A program made the translations under genes and the position numbers. A stretch of 64,000 bases of DNA from Mycobacterium sp. MBM (GTDB lineage Bacteria; Actinomycetota; Actinomycetes; Mycobacteriales; Mycobacteriaceae), in NCBI GenBank assembly GCA_021648845.1, contig JAKJHY010000023.1, forward strand, positions 28,357 through 92,356. The letters are read 5' to 3'. Below the pieces are notes generated by a model that worked only from the letters and a program-made list of their open reading frames with translations, was not told where the DNA came from and made no database searches. Below are positions 45,757-56,196 of the stretch, one piece after another. How positions within the stretch are numbered: the stretch's first letter is position 1; the number at the start of each line of letters is the position of its first letter.

Positions 45757-46173
45757 CTATTTGGTGTAGCCGGCGGCGGCCAGCGCGTCGAGCACCTCGA
45801 GCGGGTTGGTGCCGAGGTCCCAGCGGGTGAACACGTAGAGCCGGTCATCGGTGGTGTCGATCTCAAGCAGGCGCACCTTGCGGGCCAGTCGACGGAACTC
45901 GGTGATCCGGATGAGCGTGATGTCGTCCTTGGCGAGGACTCGGGTGCTCAGCCAGCCGCGGATCTGCAGGCCGCTCGCGGTGATTGCCAGTTTTGGGCGT
46001 GCGCGCCACGAAGCTATTGCAAACAAAATCAAACCCAGCGCGGCAACCCCGCCAAGAACACGCCCGGGCAGGTCTGTGACCACGGTCACAGCCGTCAAAC
46101 CCATCACGAGACCCAGGATTGCGATCCACAGGATGGCGATCGGCTTCGGCGCCCAATTAGTTTGCTGGATCAC
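45757..46173 (-). CDS. PH-domain membrane protein, Rv0010c-like
   Basis: 138 residues: two membrane helices (about 11-30 and 40-57), then a bacterial PH-like domain (LAITASGLQIRGWLSTRVL to DRLYVFTRWDLG). Rv0010c is the positional match; function is unknown. The GTG at 46171-46173 (MIQQTNWAPKP) is preferred because M. tuberculosis similarity begins at QQT; a GTG six codons earlier (46191) is also open. It follows crgA leftward, 153 bases apart. Confidence 0.8.
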   Translation of the reverse strand: MIQQTNWAPKPIAILWIAILGLVMGLTAVTVVTDLPGRVLGGVAALGLILFAIASWRARPKLAITASGLQIRGWLSTRVLAKDDITLIRITEFRRLARKVRLLEIDTTDDRLYVFTRWDLGTNPLEVLDALAAAGYTK

Positions 46174-46205
46174 GTCAGTACGCCGTCTCACCGGCGAGTT
46201 TGAGG

Positions 46206-46254
46206 TTATCCACAGGCGCTATCCCCAATGGGGATGAATCACAACGGTGTGATT
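46206..46254. promoter_or_regulatory. DnaA-box and two palindromes between crgA and the PH-domain gene
   Basis: TTATCCACA (46206-46214, identical to the strongest DnaA box), then the palindrome ATCCCC-AAT-GGGGAT (46221-46235), then AATCACA-ACGG-TGTGATT (46237-46254, 7-base arms). All lie in the promoter gap of the leftward PH-domain gene. The last resembles an inverted form of a CRP-type half-site pair. Regulators are not known. Confidence 0.5.
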
Positions 46255-46326
46255 GGGTTACGGCGAGGTTGCGACGCGGGTAACGCATTACGGCGATTTT
46301 GAATTCAAGTGACGGCCGGATCGGGG

Positions 46327-46608
46327 TCAGCGCCACCGCATGGTGAGCAACAGCCCGGTGATCATGAAGGCAAAGGCGATCGCGTAGTTCCACGGACCCA
46401 GATCCGCCATCCAGCCGAGCCAGGTCGGGGCGTTCAGACCGGTGGCGCCCAACTGGAACACCAACAGCCACAGCAGGCCGATCAGCATCAGCCCCACGAA
46501 GAGCACCACGAACCACACGCTCGACGGGCCGGCCTTCACCTTGACCGGGGTCCGGCTCACCGGGTTGATGGTGAAGTCGTTCTTCTTGCGGACTTTGGAC
46601 TTGGGCAT
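46327..46608 (-). CDS. crgA: Cell division protein CrgA
   Basis: A 93-residue divisome membrane protein, exactly the M. tuberculosis length. Polar N-terminus MPKSKVRKKNDFTINPVSRT and two membrane helices (about 30-50, VWFVVLFVGLMLIGLLWLLVF, and 73-90). CrgA binds FtsZ, PBPs and CwsA and helps recruit septal synthases (established). The ATG at 46606-46608 has AAAGG upstream. It is back-to-back with the DUF881 gene, so their promoters overlap each other's 5' regions. Confidence 0.95.
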   Translation of the reverse strand: MPKSKVRKKNDFTINPVSRTPVKVKAGPSSVWFVVLFVGLMLIGLLWLLVFQLGATGLNAPTWLGWMADLGPWNYAIAFAFMITGLLLTMRWR

Positions 46609-46650
46609 GGTTAACCTTTGAAGACGATGGAGAACGGCCGGGACTCGAAC

Positions 46651-47445
46651 ATGGATCAGAAACCTGAGCCTAACGCAGCCGCGCCCACCCCCGGGAATTC
46701 CGGCCGGCGCAGGTCGCTCTGGCGATTCGGTGTCCCCGTCGTGTGCGTCTTCGCCGGCCTGCTGCTGTCCACCACGCACGGGGTGTCCGGCGGGAACGAG
46801 ATCCGCCGCAGCGACTCCCCCCGCCTGGTGGACCTGGTCCGCGAGGCAAGCGCGAGCGTGGACCGGCTCAGCTCGCGGCGCGATGAGATGGCCTCCGCGA
46901 TCGACCACCGGCACGGCGGCTCCCCCGGCGCCGACGCCGCCCTGGCCGCCATCACCCGCCGCTCGGACGCCCTGGCCGCACAGGCCGGGCTGGACCCGAT
47001 GCGCGGTCCGGGGCTGGTGATCACCCTCAACGACGCCCAGCGTGACGCCGATGGCCGCTACCCGATCGACGCCGCCCCCGACGACCTGGTGGTGCACCAG
47101 CAAGACATCCAGGCGGTGCTCAATGCGCTGTGGAGCGCCGGCGCCGAGGGCGCCCAGATGCAGGATCAGCGCATCATCGCGACGTCGGCGCCGCTGTGCG
47201 TCGGCAACACGCTGTTGCTCAACGGGCGCACCTACAGCCCGCCGTATGTGATCACCGCGATCGGCGATGTGCCGGCCATGCAGGCCGCGCTCGCCGCGGC
47301 GCCGTTGGTGACGCTGTACAAGCAGTACGTGCTGCGCTTCGAACTCGGCTACTCCGAAGAGGTCCGCGATCAGGTCGAGCTGGTCGGACACACCGCGCCG
47401 GTGCGGCTGCGCTACGCCACTCCGCTCGGTCCACTCGGATATTGA
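46651..47445 (+). CDS. DUF881 membrane protein, Rv0012-like
   Basis: 264 residues: one membrane helix (about 25-44, FGVPVVCVFAGLLLSTTHGV), a coiled-coil segment (LVDLVREASASVDRLSSRRD) and an extracytoplasmic DUF881 domain (GPGLVITLNDAQRD, DDLVVHQQDIQAVLNALWSA, NTLLLNGRTYSPPYVITAIG). DUF881 proteins cluster with division genes. Starts at 46618 (TTG), 46627 (ATG) or 46651 (ATG) are possible; 46651 is chosen as the most economical given the divergent crgA, but no site has a strong Shine-Dalgarno. Confidence 0.85.
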   Translation: MDQKPEPNAAAPTPGNSGRRRSLWRFGVPVVCVFAGLLLSTTHGVSGGNEIRRSDSPRLVDLVREASASVDRLSSRRDEMASAIDHRHGGSPGADAALAAITRRSDALAAQAGLDPMRGPGLVITLNDAQRDADGRYPIDAAPDDLVVHQQDIQAVLNALWSAGAEGAQMQDQRIIATSAPLCVGNTLLLNGRTYSPPYVITAIGDVPAMQAALAAAPLVTLYKQYVLRFELGYSEEVRDQVELVGHTAPVRLRYATPLGPLGY

Positions 47446-47459
47446 CGTGCGCGTGCCAG

Positions 47460-47465
47460 TAGCCT
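47460..47465 (+). promoter_or_regulatory. -10 element TAGCCT for leaderless trpG
   Basis: TAGCCT ends 6 bases before the trpG ATG at 47472, placing the transcript start at the start codon. No ribosome-binding site is seen. Confidence 0.48.
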
Positions 47466-47471
47466 GAGCGC

Positions 47472-48127
47472 ATGCAGGTTCTGGTCGTCGACAACTACGA
47501 CAGCTTCGTGTTCAACCTGGTCCAGTACCTGGGTCAGCTCGGCGTGAACGCGCAGGTGTGGCGCAACGACGACGCCCGGCTGGCCGATCCGGATGCGATT
47601 GCCGCGCAGTTCGACGGCATCCTGCTCTCCCCCGGCCCCGGCACCCCGGAGCGGGCCGGCGCGTCGATCGCGCTGGTGCAGGCCTGCGCCAGGGCGCGCA
47701 CCCCGCTGCTCGGGGTCTGCCTGGGGCACCAGGCCATCGGGGTGGCCTTCGGCGGGACCGTCGACCGCGCACCGGAGCTGCTGCACGGTAAGACCAGCGT
47801 CGTGCACCACACGGATTGCGGTGTGCTGCAAGGACTTCCAGATCCGTTCACGGCGACCCGCTATCACTCGCTGACCATCCTGCCCGAGACGTTGCCCGCG
47901 GTCCTGGAAGCCACCGGTCACACCGACAGCGGCGTGATCATGGCCGTGCGGCACACCGACCTGCCGATCCACGGCGTGCAGTTCCACCCCGAATCGATCC
48001 TGACCGAGGGTGGGCACCGAATGCTGGCCAACTGGCTCGGCTACTGCGGTGCCGCCCCGGACGAGGGGTTGGTCCGCAGGCTGGAAACCGAGGTCGCCGA
48101 CACGGTGCGCGCGGCGACCGCACGGGC

Positions 48128-48131
<4 letters not shown>
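47472..48131 (+). CDS. trpG: Glutamine amidotransferase, anthranilate or aminodeoxychorismate synthase component II
   Basis: A 219-residue class I glutaminase that supplies ammonia for anthranilate (tryptophan) or p-aminobenzoate (folate) synthesis. Catalytic Cys in GVCLGHQAIG, and His-Glu in GVQFHPESILTEGG; SPGPGTPE oxyanion loop. No partner trpE or pabB is adjacent, and a single amphibolic subunit serving both is common. It is convergent with pknB, overlapping by four bases. Confidence 0.94.
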
Positions 48132-49995
<1,864 letters not shown>

Positions 49996-49999
<4 letters not shown>

Positions 50000-51189
50000 G
50001 GGGTCTCGCTCGGCGGAGGCGCGGGCGGCACCCCGATGACGGTGGTGCTGGTGGAGGTCTCCTGCTGCACCGGGCGATCACGCTGGTCCTGCGCGTTGAC
50101 CACGATCAGCACGGCGATGATGATCGCGAGCGCGCCCAGCACCCCGGCGGCCCACAGCAGGGCGCGTTGTCCGGGGGAGAAGGTGCGCCTCGGCGGCGGG
50201 GGACGGTGGTTGCCGGTGCCGGCCCGCGGGCGCGCCGCCGTCGGCGGCGGCCGGTACTCGGCGGCCGCGGCGGCCCTGGCCTGGGTGACCGACGGGATGG
50301 CGGCCGGGGCGGCCCGCCCGATCGTCGGGGCGGAGTTCGGCCGCGGGGGCCGGCGTCCGGCGCGTACCGCGGCGACGGCGTCGGCGAACGGCCCACCCGA
50401 GCGGTACCGGTGGTTGGGTTCCTTGGCCAGCGTGATCTCGATCAGCTCGCGCACGTTGGGCGGCAGATCCGGCGGCAGCGGCGGCGGGGTCTCCTTGATG
50501 TGCTTCATCGCCACCGTCAGCGCGCCGTCCCCGGTGAACGGGCGCTTGCCCGACACCGATTCGTAGCCGACGACACCGAGGGAGTAGACGTCGGAGGCGG
50601 CGGTCGCGTCGCGGCCCAGGGCCTGTTCGGGCGCGATGTACTGGGCGGTGCCCATTACCATCCCGGTCTGGGTGACCGGTGCGGCGTCGACGGCCTTGGC
50701 GATGCCGAAGTCGGTGAGCTTCACCTGGCCGGTCGGGGTGATCAGGATGTTGCCGGGCTTGACGTCGCGGTGCACCAGACCGGCGGTGTGCGCGACCTGC
50801 AGGGCGCGGCCGGTCTGTTCCAGCATGTCCAGCGCATGGCGCAGGGACAGCCGTCCGGTGCGTTTGATGACGGAGTTCAGCGGCTCGCCGTTGACGAGTT
50901 CCATCACCAGGTAGGCGGTGCGGCCCTCGCCGGACTCGATCTCGGTCTCGCCGTAGTCGTAGACGCTGGCGATGCCGGGGTGGTTGAGCATCGCGACGGT
51001 GCGCGCCTCGGCCCGGAACCGCTCGACGAACTCGGAGTCCTCGGAGAATTCGGCCTTGAGGACCTTGATCGCGACCTGGCGGCCGAGGCGGGTGTCGAGT
51101 CCTTCCCACACCTGTCCCATACCGCCGGTGGCGATGAGTCGCTGCAGCCGGTAGCGGCCGGACAGCGTGACTCCCACCCGGGCCGTCAT
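49996..51189 (-). CDS. pknA: Serine/threonine protein kinase PknA
   Basis: 397 residues. Kinase domain about 10-270 with IATGGMGQVWEG, VAIKVL, HRDVKPGNIL, DFGIAKA and an activation loop VTQTGMVMGTAQYIAPEQ; a Pro/Arg-rich linker; one membrane helix (about 345-367, LLWAAGVLGALAIIIAVLIV); a short exterior tail ending in Pro/Ser residues with no PASTA domain. It controls cell shape and division and activates PknB. The ATG at 51187-51189 overlaps the pbpA stop (ATGA). Confidence 0.96.
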
Positions 51190-52661
51190 GATGCCTCCCG
51201 GAGTGCGGCGGCGATGGTGGCCCGCCCGATCGGTGCGGCCACCGCGCCGCCGGTGGCGGACAATCGGTCTCCGCCATTCTCCACGAGGACCGCGACGGCC
51301 ACTTTCGGGGCTTGCGCCGGCGCGAACGCGATGTACCACGCGTGGGGTGGGGTGTTGCGGGGATCCGTGCCGTGCTCGGCGGTGCCCGTTTTGGATGCGA
51401 TCTGCACGCCGGCGATGGCTCCCTTCTGCTGTGTCACCTGCTCGGCGCCGACCATCAAATCGGTAAGTGTAGCCGCGACCTGCGGTGACACCGCCCGTCG
51501 CTGCTCGATGGGGGTGGTGGTGGCGATATTGGACAGGTCCGGTCCCTTGAGGGTATCGACCAGATACGGGGTCATGGTGATGCCCTTGTTGGCGATGGTC
51601 GCGGCGACCATGGCGTTCTGCAGCGGGGTTACCGCGACATCGCGCTGCCCGATACTGGACATGGCCAGGGCCGCGGCATCGCTGATCGGGCCGACGGTCG
51701 ATTCGGCGACCTGCAGCGGGATGGTGGCCGGCGGTGTGTCGAAGCCGAAGGCCTGCGCGGTGTTCTTCAGTTTGTCCGTCCCGGTGTCGATGCCGAGCTC
51801 GACGAACGCGGTGTTGCAGGACCGGGCGAAGGCCTCCCGCAGGGAGGCGGTCGGGCCGCTCCCGCAGGCGTTGCCGCCGTAGTTTTCCAGGGTCGCGGTG
51901 CTGTCGGGCAGCGGGATGCGCGGCGCGGAGGTCAGCTGGGTGTCCGGGGTGCTGCCCGATTGCAGGGCGGCCGCGGTGGTGATCAGCTTGAAGGTGGAGC
52001 CGGGGGGATAGGTTTCGGCGATCGCCCGGTTGACCAGCGGGGCGTCCGGGTCGTCGCGCAGCTGGTCCCAGGCCTCGGTCTGCTCGGCGCCGTCGTGGCT
52101 GGCCAGCTTGTTCGGGTCATAGGACGGTGCGGACACCATCGCCAGGATCTTGCCGGTGGCCGGCTCCAGCGCGACCACGGCGCCCTTGCACGGGCCGTCG
52201 CAGCCTTGGGCCATCGCATCCCAGGCGGCTTCCTGCACGTCGGGACGCACCGTGGTGTCGACGGTGCCGCCGCGCGGGTCGCGGCCGGTGAAGAAATCGG
52301 CCAGCCGTTTACCGAAGAGCCGCCCGTCGGAGCCGTTGAGCACGGGGTCCTCGGCCCGTTCGAGGCCGCTGCTGGAGTAGCCCAGCGAGTAGAAGCCGGT
52401 GACCGGTGCGTAGGTGAGCGGGTCGGGGTAGACGCGCAGGAACCGGAACCGGCCCTCGGTGGACACCGAGTAGGCCAGCAGTTGGCCGGCGGCGGTGATC
52501 TGGCCGCGTTGGCGGGAGTATTCGTCCAGCAGCACCCGTTGGTTGCGTGGGTCGGTGCGGTAGCCGTCGGCGGTGAACACCTGGGTGAGGGTGGCGTTGG
52601 CCAGCAGCAGCACCACCAGCGCCATGAAGACGACCGACAGTCGGCGCAGGGAGTGGTTCAT
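51186..52661 (-). CDS. pbpA: Class B penicillin-binding protein PbpA
   Basis: A 491-residue transpeptidase, the same length as in M. tuberculosis. N-terminal membrane anchor (SVVFMALVVLLLANATLTQV), a dimerisation region, and a transpeptidase domain with the nucleophile in PPGSTFKLIT, SCN, and KTGTAEHG. It cross-links peptidoglycan and pairs with the SEDS polymerase RodA encoded just upstream. ATG at 52659-52661 overlaps the rodA stop by four bases. Confidence 0.96.
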   Translation of the reverse strand: MNHSLRRLSVVFMALVVLLLANATLTQVFTADGYRTDPRNQRVLLDEYSRQRGQITAAGQLLAYSVSTEGRFRFLRVYPDPLTYAPVTGFYSLGYSSSGLERAEDPVLNGSDGRLFGKRLADFFTGRDPRGGTVDTTVRPDVQEAAWDAMAQGCDGPCKGAVVALEPATGKILAMVSAPSYDPNKLASHDGAEQTEAWDQLRDDPDAPLVNRAIAETYPPGSTFKLITTAAALQSGSTPDTQLTSAPRIPLPDSTATLENYGGNACGSGPTASLREAFARSCNTAFVELGIDTGTDKLKNTAQAFGFDTPPATIPLQVAESTVGPISDAAALAMSSIGQRDVAVTPLQNAMVAATIANKGITMTPYLVDTLKGPDLSNIATTTPIEQRRAVSPQVAATLTDLMVGAEQVTQQKGAIAGVQIASKTGTAEHGTDPRNTPPHAWYIAFAPAQAPKVAVAVLVENGGDRLSATGGAVAAPIGRATIAAALREAS

Positions 52662-54079
52662 ACGCGGCCGATCACTTCGGTGGAGGCGCCCGCGATCGGT
52701 GCCGGGTTGGGTGCCCGGGTGGTGTCGATGGGTCGCCGCGCCGCATGCGAGATGCGCACCAGGATGGCCAGCAGGATGTAGTTGGCCAGCAGCGAGGACC
52801 CGCCGTAGGACATCCACGGTGTGGTGAGCCCGGTGAGCGGGATCAGTTTGGTGACGCCGCCGACGACGATGAACAGCTGGATGGCCAGTGTCGAGGCCAG
52901 CCCCGCGGCCAGCAGCTTGCCGAAGCTGTCGCGGACCGCGAGCGCGGTGCGCAGGCCGCGGATGATCAGGATCGTGTACAGCATGAGAACGCCTGCCAGG
53001 CCGACCAATCCGAGTTCCTCGCCGACCGCGGCGATGATGAAGTCGGTCGATGCCGCCGGCACGGTGCCGGGTTGGCCGTTGCCCAGCCCGGTGCCGAAGA
53101 TGCCCCCGGTGGCGAAGCTGAACAGTGACTGCACCATCTGGTAGCCGGCGCCGTCGGGATCGGCGAACGGGTCCAGCCAGTTCTGCACCCGCACCCGCAC
53201 GTGCCCGAACAGCTGATAGGCGGCCACGCTGCCCGCCGCGAACAGGGCCAGCCCGATGACCACCCAGGACAGCCGGTCGGTGGCGACATACAACAGCACC
53301 AGAAATGATGCGTACAGCAACAGTGATGTGCCCAAGTCCTTTTCGAACACCATCACGGCGACCGAGGCGATCCAGCCGACCAGCAGCGGGGCCAGGTCAC
53401 GCGGCCGGGGCAGGTCCATGCCCAGGACATGCTTGCCGGCGTTGGTGAACAGCTCGCGTTTGGACACCAGCACCGCCGCGAAGAAGATCAGCAGCAGGAT
53501 CTTGGAGAATTCGGCGGGCTGGATGGAGAAGCCTTCGAACCGGATCCAGATCTTGGCGCCGTTCTGCTCGGAGAACCGCGCCGGCAGCAGAGCCGGAATG
53601 ACAAGCAGCACAAAGCCGATGAGCCCGCAGGTGTACCCGTACCGGGCCAGCATCCGGTGATCGCGCAGCAGTGCCAGCACCGCGCAGAAGGCGGCCACGC
53701 CCACCAACGTCCACAGCATCTGCTGGTCGGCGCTGCCGCCCACGTTGTCCAGGCTGAGTTCCCGCTGGGCGAGGTCGAGGCGGTGAATCATGACGAGCCC
53801 CAGGCCGTTGAGTAGTGCCACCACCGGCAGCAGCAGCGGATCCGCGTAGGGCGCGTAGCGGCGGATCGCAATGTGCGCGGCCCCGAACAGGGCCAGGTAG
53901 GCCAGCGCGTACTGGGCCAGATCCCAGTCCAGGCCCTGCTCCTGATTGGCCTCCACGATGAGCAACGCCACGGTGGTGATCACCGCGGCGAAGACCAGCA
54001 GGGCCAGTTCGGCATTGCGCCGGTTGGGCAGGGGAGGGGTGACGGAGACCGGTGACTGGGGTTGAGTCGACGACGTCAT
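52658..54079 (-). CDS. rodA: SEDS peptidoglycan polymerase RodA
   Basis: A 473-residue integral membrane glycosyltransferase with about 12 helices. The SEDS hallmarks are present: QPAEFSKILLLIFFAAVLVS, VMVFEKDLGTSLLLYASFL (catalytic-site aspartate region) and a late LIPLTGLTTPWMSYGGSSLL (substrate-binding loop). It polymerises lipid II with PbpA. A polar N-terminal 20 residues precede the first helix. Overlaps pstP by four bases. Confidence 0.96.
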   Translation of the reverse strand: MTSSTQPQSPVSVTPPLPNRRNAELALLVFAAVITTVALLIVEANQEQGLDWDLAQYALAYLALFGAAHIAIRRYAPYADPLLLPVVALLNGLGLVMIHRLDLAQRELSLDNVGGSADQQMLWTLVGVAAFCAVLALLRDHRMLARYGYTCGLIGFVLLVIPALLPARFSEQNGAKIWIRFEGFSIQPAEFSKILLLIFFAAVLVSKRELFTNAGKHVLGMDLPRPRDLAPLLVGWIASVAVMVFEKDLGTSLLLYASFLVLLYVATDRLSWVVIGLALFAAGSVAAYQLFGHVRVRVQNWLDPFADPDGAGYQMVQSLFSFATGGIFGTGLGNGQPGTVPAASTDFIIAAVGEELGLVGLAGVLMLYTILIIRGLRTALAVRDSFGKLLAAGLASTLAIQLFIVVGGVTKLIPLTGLTTPWMSYGGSSLLANYILLAILVRISHAARRPIDTTRAPNPAPIAGASTEVIGRV

Positions 54080-55650
54080 GACGCGGTCCGGCAGGTGGTG
54101 CCCGGCTCCGGCGGTGGTGGGGGCAGAGCCGTGACGGTCGGGGATGGGCTGGGGGCGACGGCGCTGGGCGGGACCGATCCGTTGGGGCGCGGGGCCGGTG
54201 GGGCCGGCGTGGCCGCGGTGGGCGCGGGCGACGGGGTCGACGCGGCCGGTGTGCCGGGGGTGGGCGCGGGCGCCGGGGTGGCCGGACGTGGTGCGCCCGA
54301 GGTGGGCGCCGGCTTGGTCGGGCTCGGGGTGGGGCTGGCCGGTGGCCTGGTGGGGCTCGGTGCGGGGCTCGGGGTGGGGGTGGGCAGCGCGCAGATCGGC
54401 AGCAGCGACGTGCGGGCCAGTTCGTTGATCTGGCGGATCGCGTCATCGAGTGAACCGGCGGGCAGTCCGGCGGCGACCTGGGCGCGCTCGGACTCGCGGA
54501 TATCCTGCAGGCGCAGCACCTCGCAGTCCAACGGATCCTTGGACTGCCCAAAGCTGATCAGCGACAGCTCATTTCGGGCATTCAGGCAGCCGACCAGAAA
54601 CGGCTCCTGCAGGGACAAACCCAGAAACGAGGTCTGCACGCCGCGCATGATGGCGACGGTGTCGTCCTGCTCGCTGACGTAGTAGTTGTTGCGAATGATC
54701 TCGCGGGCGATGGTCAGCCCCGCCACCACTACCAGCAGGACCACCACTGCGGCGATCAGTATCCGGCGTTTGGAGCGGGGCGGTCGTTGCTCTTCGGGCT
54801 GTGTGACAACCCTTTTGGGCTGATTGCGTTTCGGGTTGAACGCCGAGGCGCGTCCGGCCGCGGTGTTCGGGGGGATGGTGTCATCGTCGACCCCGGATAC
54901 GGCGCCGGCCAGGATCGGCTGGGTCTGGCCGTAGTCGTAGTCCACGACGTCGGCGACCACCACGGTGACGTTGTCCGGGCCGCCGCCGCGCAGCGCAAGT
55001 TCGATGAGCCGGTCCGCGGCGTCGGTGACATCCGGGATCTGCAGCGCTTCGGCGATGGTCTCCTGGCTGACCGGGTCGGACAGCCCGTCCGAGCAGAGCA
55101 GGTAGCGGTCGCCGACCTTGGCTTCGCGCATGATGAGCGCCGGCTCCACCTCGTGCCCGGTCAGCGCCTTCATGATCAGCGAGCGCTGCGGGTGGCTGTG
55201 CGCCTCCTCGGCGGTGATGCGGCCCTCGTCGACCAGGGTCTGGACGAAGGTGTCGTCCTTGGTGATCTGGGTCAGTTCGCCGTCGCGCATCAGGTAGCCG
55301 CGGGAGTCGCCGATGTGCACCAGGCCGAGCCGACCACCGGCGAACAGGATCGCGGTCAGCGTGGTGCCCATGCCCTCGAGCTCGGGGTCAGCCTCGACGT
55401 GCGCGGCGATCGCCGAGTTGCCCTCGTGCACGGCCACATTGAGCTTGTTGAGCAGGTCGCCGCCGGGCTCGTCGTCGTCGAGGTGGGCCAGCGCGGCGAT
55501 CACCAGCTGGGAGGCCACCTCGCCGGCGGCGTGCCCGCCCATCCCGTCGGCCAGGGCCAGCAGCCGGGCGCCGGCGTACACCGAGTCCTCGTTGTTGGCG
55601 CGCACCAGACCACGGTCGCTGCGCGCTGCGTATCGGAGCACCAATGTCAC
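54076..55650 (-). CDS. pstP: Serine/threonine protein phosphatase PstP
   Basis: A 524-residue PP2C phosphatase that reverses PknA/PknB phosphorylation. Catalytic domain 1-240 with LADGMGGHAAGEVAS, GLVHIGDSRGYLM, LLCSDGLSDPV and GGGPDNVTVVVADV metal-binding aspartates; linker; one membrane helix (about 300-320); an exterior domain; and a long Pro/Ala/Thr-rich tail (about 430-515). The GTG at 55648-55650 gives MTLVLRYAARSDRGLV; related proteins start a few residues earlier. Overlaps fhaB by four bases. Confidence 0.96.
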   Translation of the reverse strand: MTLVLRYAARSDRGLVRANNEDSVYAGARLLALADGMGGHAAGEVASQLVIAALAHLDDDEPGGDLLNKLNVAVHEGNSAIAAHVEADPELEGMGTTLTAILFAGGRLGLVHIGDSRGYLMRDGELTQITKDDTFVQTLVDEGRITAEEAHSHPQRSLIMKALTGHEVEPALIMREAKVGDRYLLCSDGLSDPVSQETIAEALQIPDVTDAADRLIELALRGGGPDNVTVVVADVVDYDYGQTQPILAGAVSGVDDDTIPPNTAAGRASAFNPKRNQPKRVVTQPEEQRPPRSKRRILIAAVVVLLVVVAGLTIAREIIRNNYYVSEQDDTVAIMRGVQTSFLGLSLQEPFLVGCLNARNELSLISFGQSKDPLDCEVLRLQDIRESERAQVAAGLPAGSLDDAIRQINELARTSLLPICALPTPTPSPAPSPTRPPASPTPSPTKPAPTSGAPRPATPAPAPTPGTPAASTPSPAPTAATPAPPAPRPNGSVPPSAVAPSPSPTVTALPPPPPEPGTTCRTAS

Positions 55651-56114
55651 GGGCGCAACTCGATCACTGTCTTGCCGATTCGAACCGGCGTTCCCATCGG
55701 AACCCTTACCGCCGTAGTCACCTTCGCCCTGTCAAGGTATGTGCCGTTGGTCGATCCTAGGTCCTCCACGTACCATTCCGATCCCCGCGGCGACAGCCTG
55801 GCGTGCCGTGTCGATGCGTAATCGTCGGTGAGCACCAGGGTCGAATCGTCGGCGCGCCCGATGAGCACCGGCTGGCTGCCGAGGGTGATCCGCGTGCCGG
55901 CCAGCGCGCCCTCGGTGACCACCAGATGCTTGGCGATGTGGCGTCGCTCACCCTTGGGCAGCAGCGAGCCCCGCAGCGCCAGGCCGCGGCGCACCATCAC
56001 CGCGCCGGTGGGCGCATAGATGTCGGTGCGCAGGATGCGCAGCACCGACCAGATGAACAGCCACAGCAGCAGTAGAAATCCGACACGCGTCAGCTGCAGT
56101 ACTAGCCCCTGCAT
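55647..56114 (-). CDS. fhaB: FHA-domain protein FhaB (FipA)
   Basis: 155 residues: an N-terminal membrane helix (LTRVGFLLLLWLFIWSVL) and a C-terminal forkhead-associated domain (about 75-155) with the phosphothreonine-binding motifs VLIGRADDST, STRHARLSPR and LGSTNGTYLD. It reads phosphorylated partners of PknA/PknB and in mycobacteria links FtsZ and FtsQ under stress. Between fhaA and pstP, 82 bases after fhaA. Confidence 0.95.
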   Translation of the reverse strand: MQGLVLQLTRVGFLLLLWLFIWSVLRILRTDIYAPTGAVMVRRGLALRGSLLPKGERRHIAKHLVVTEGALAGTRITLGSQPVLIGRADDSTLVLTDDYASTRHARLSPRGSEWYVEDLGSTNGTYLDRAKVTTAVRVPMGTPVRIGKTVIELRP

Positions 56115-56196
56115 CCGACGTCCTCTCCGTCCCAGTTCCGTGCGAGTTCCGCCGTCACGATACTGGGCGGCCTATGGGCCCGTAGCTGATCGGCGG

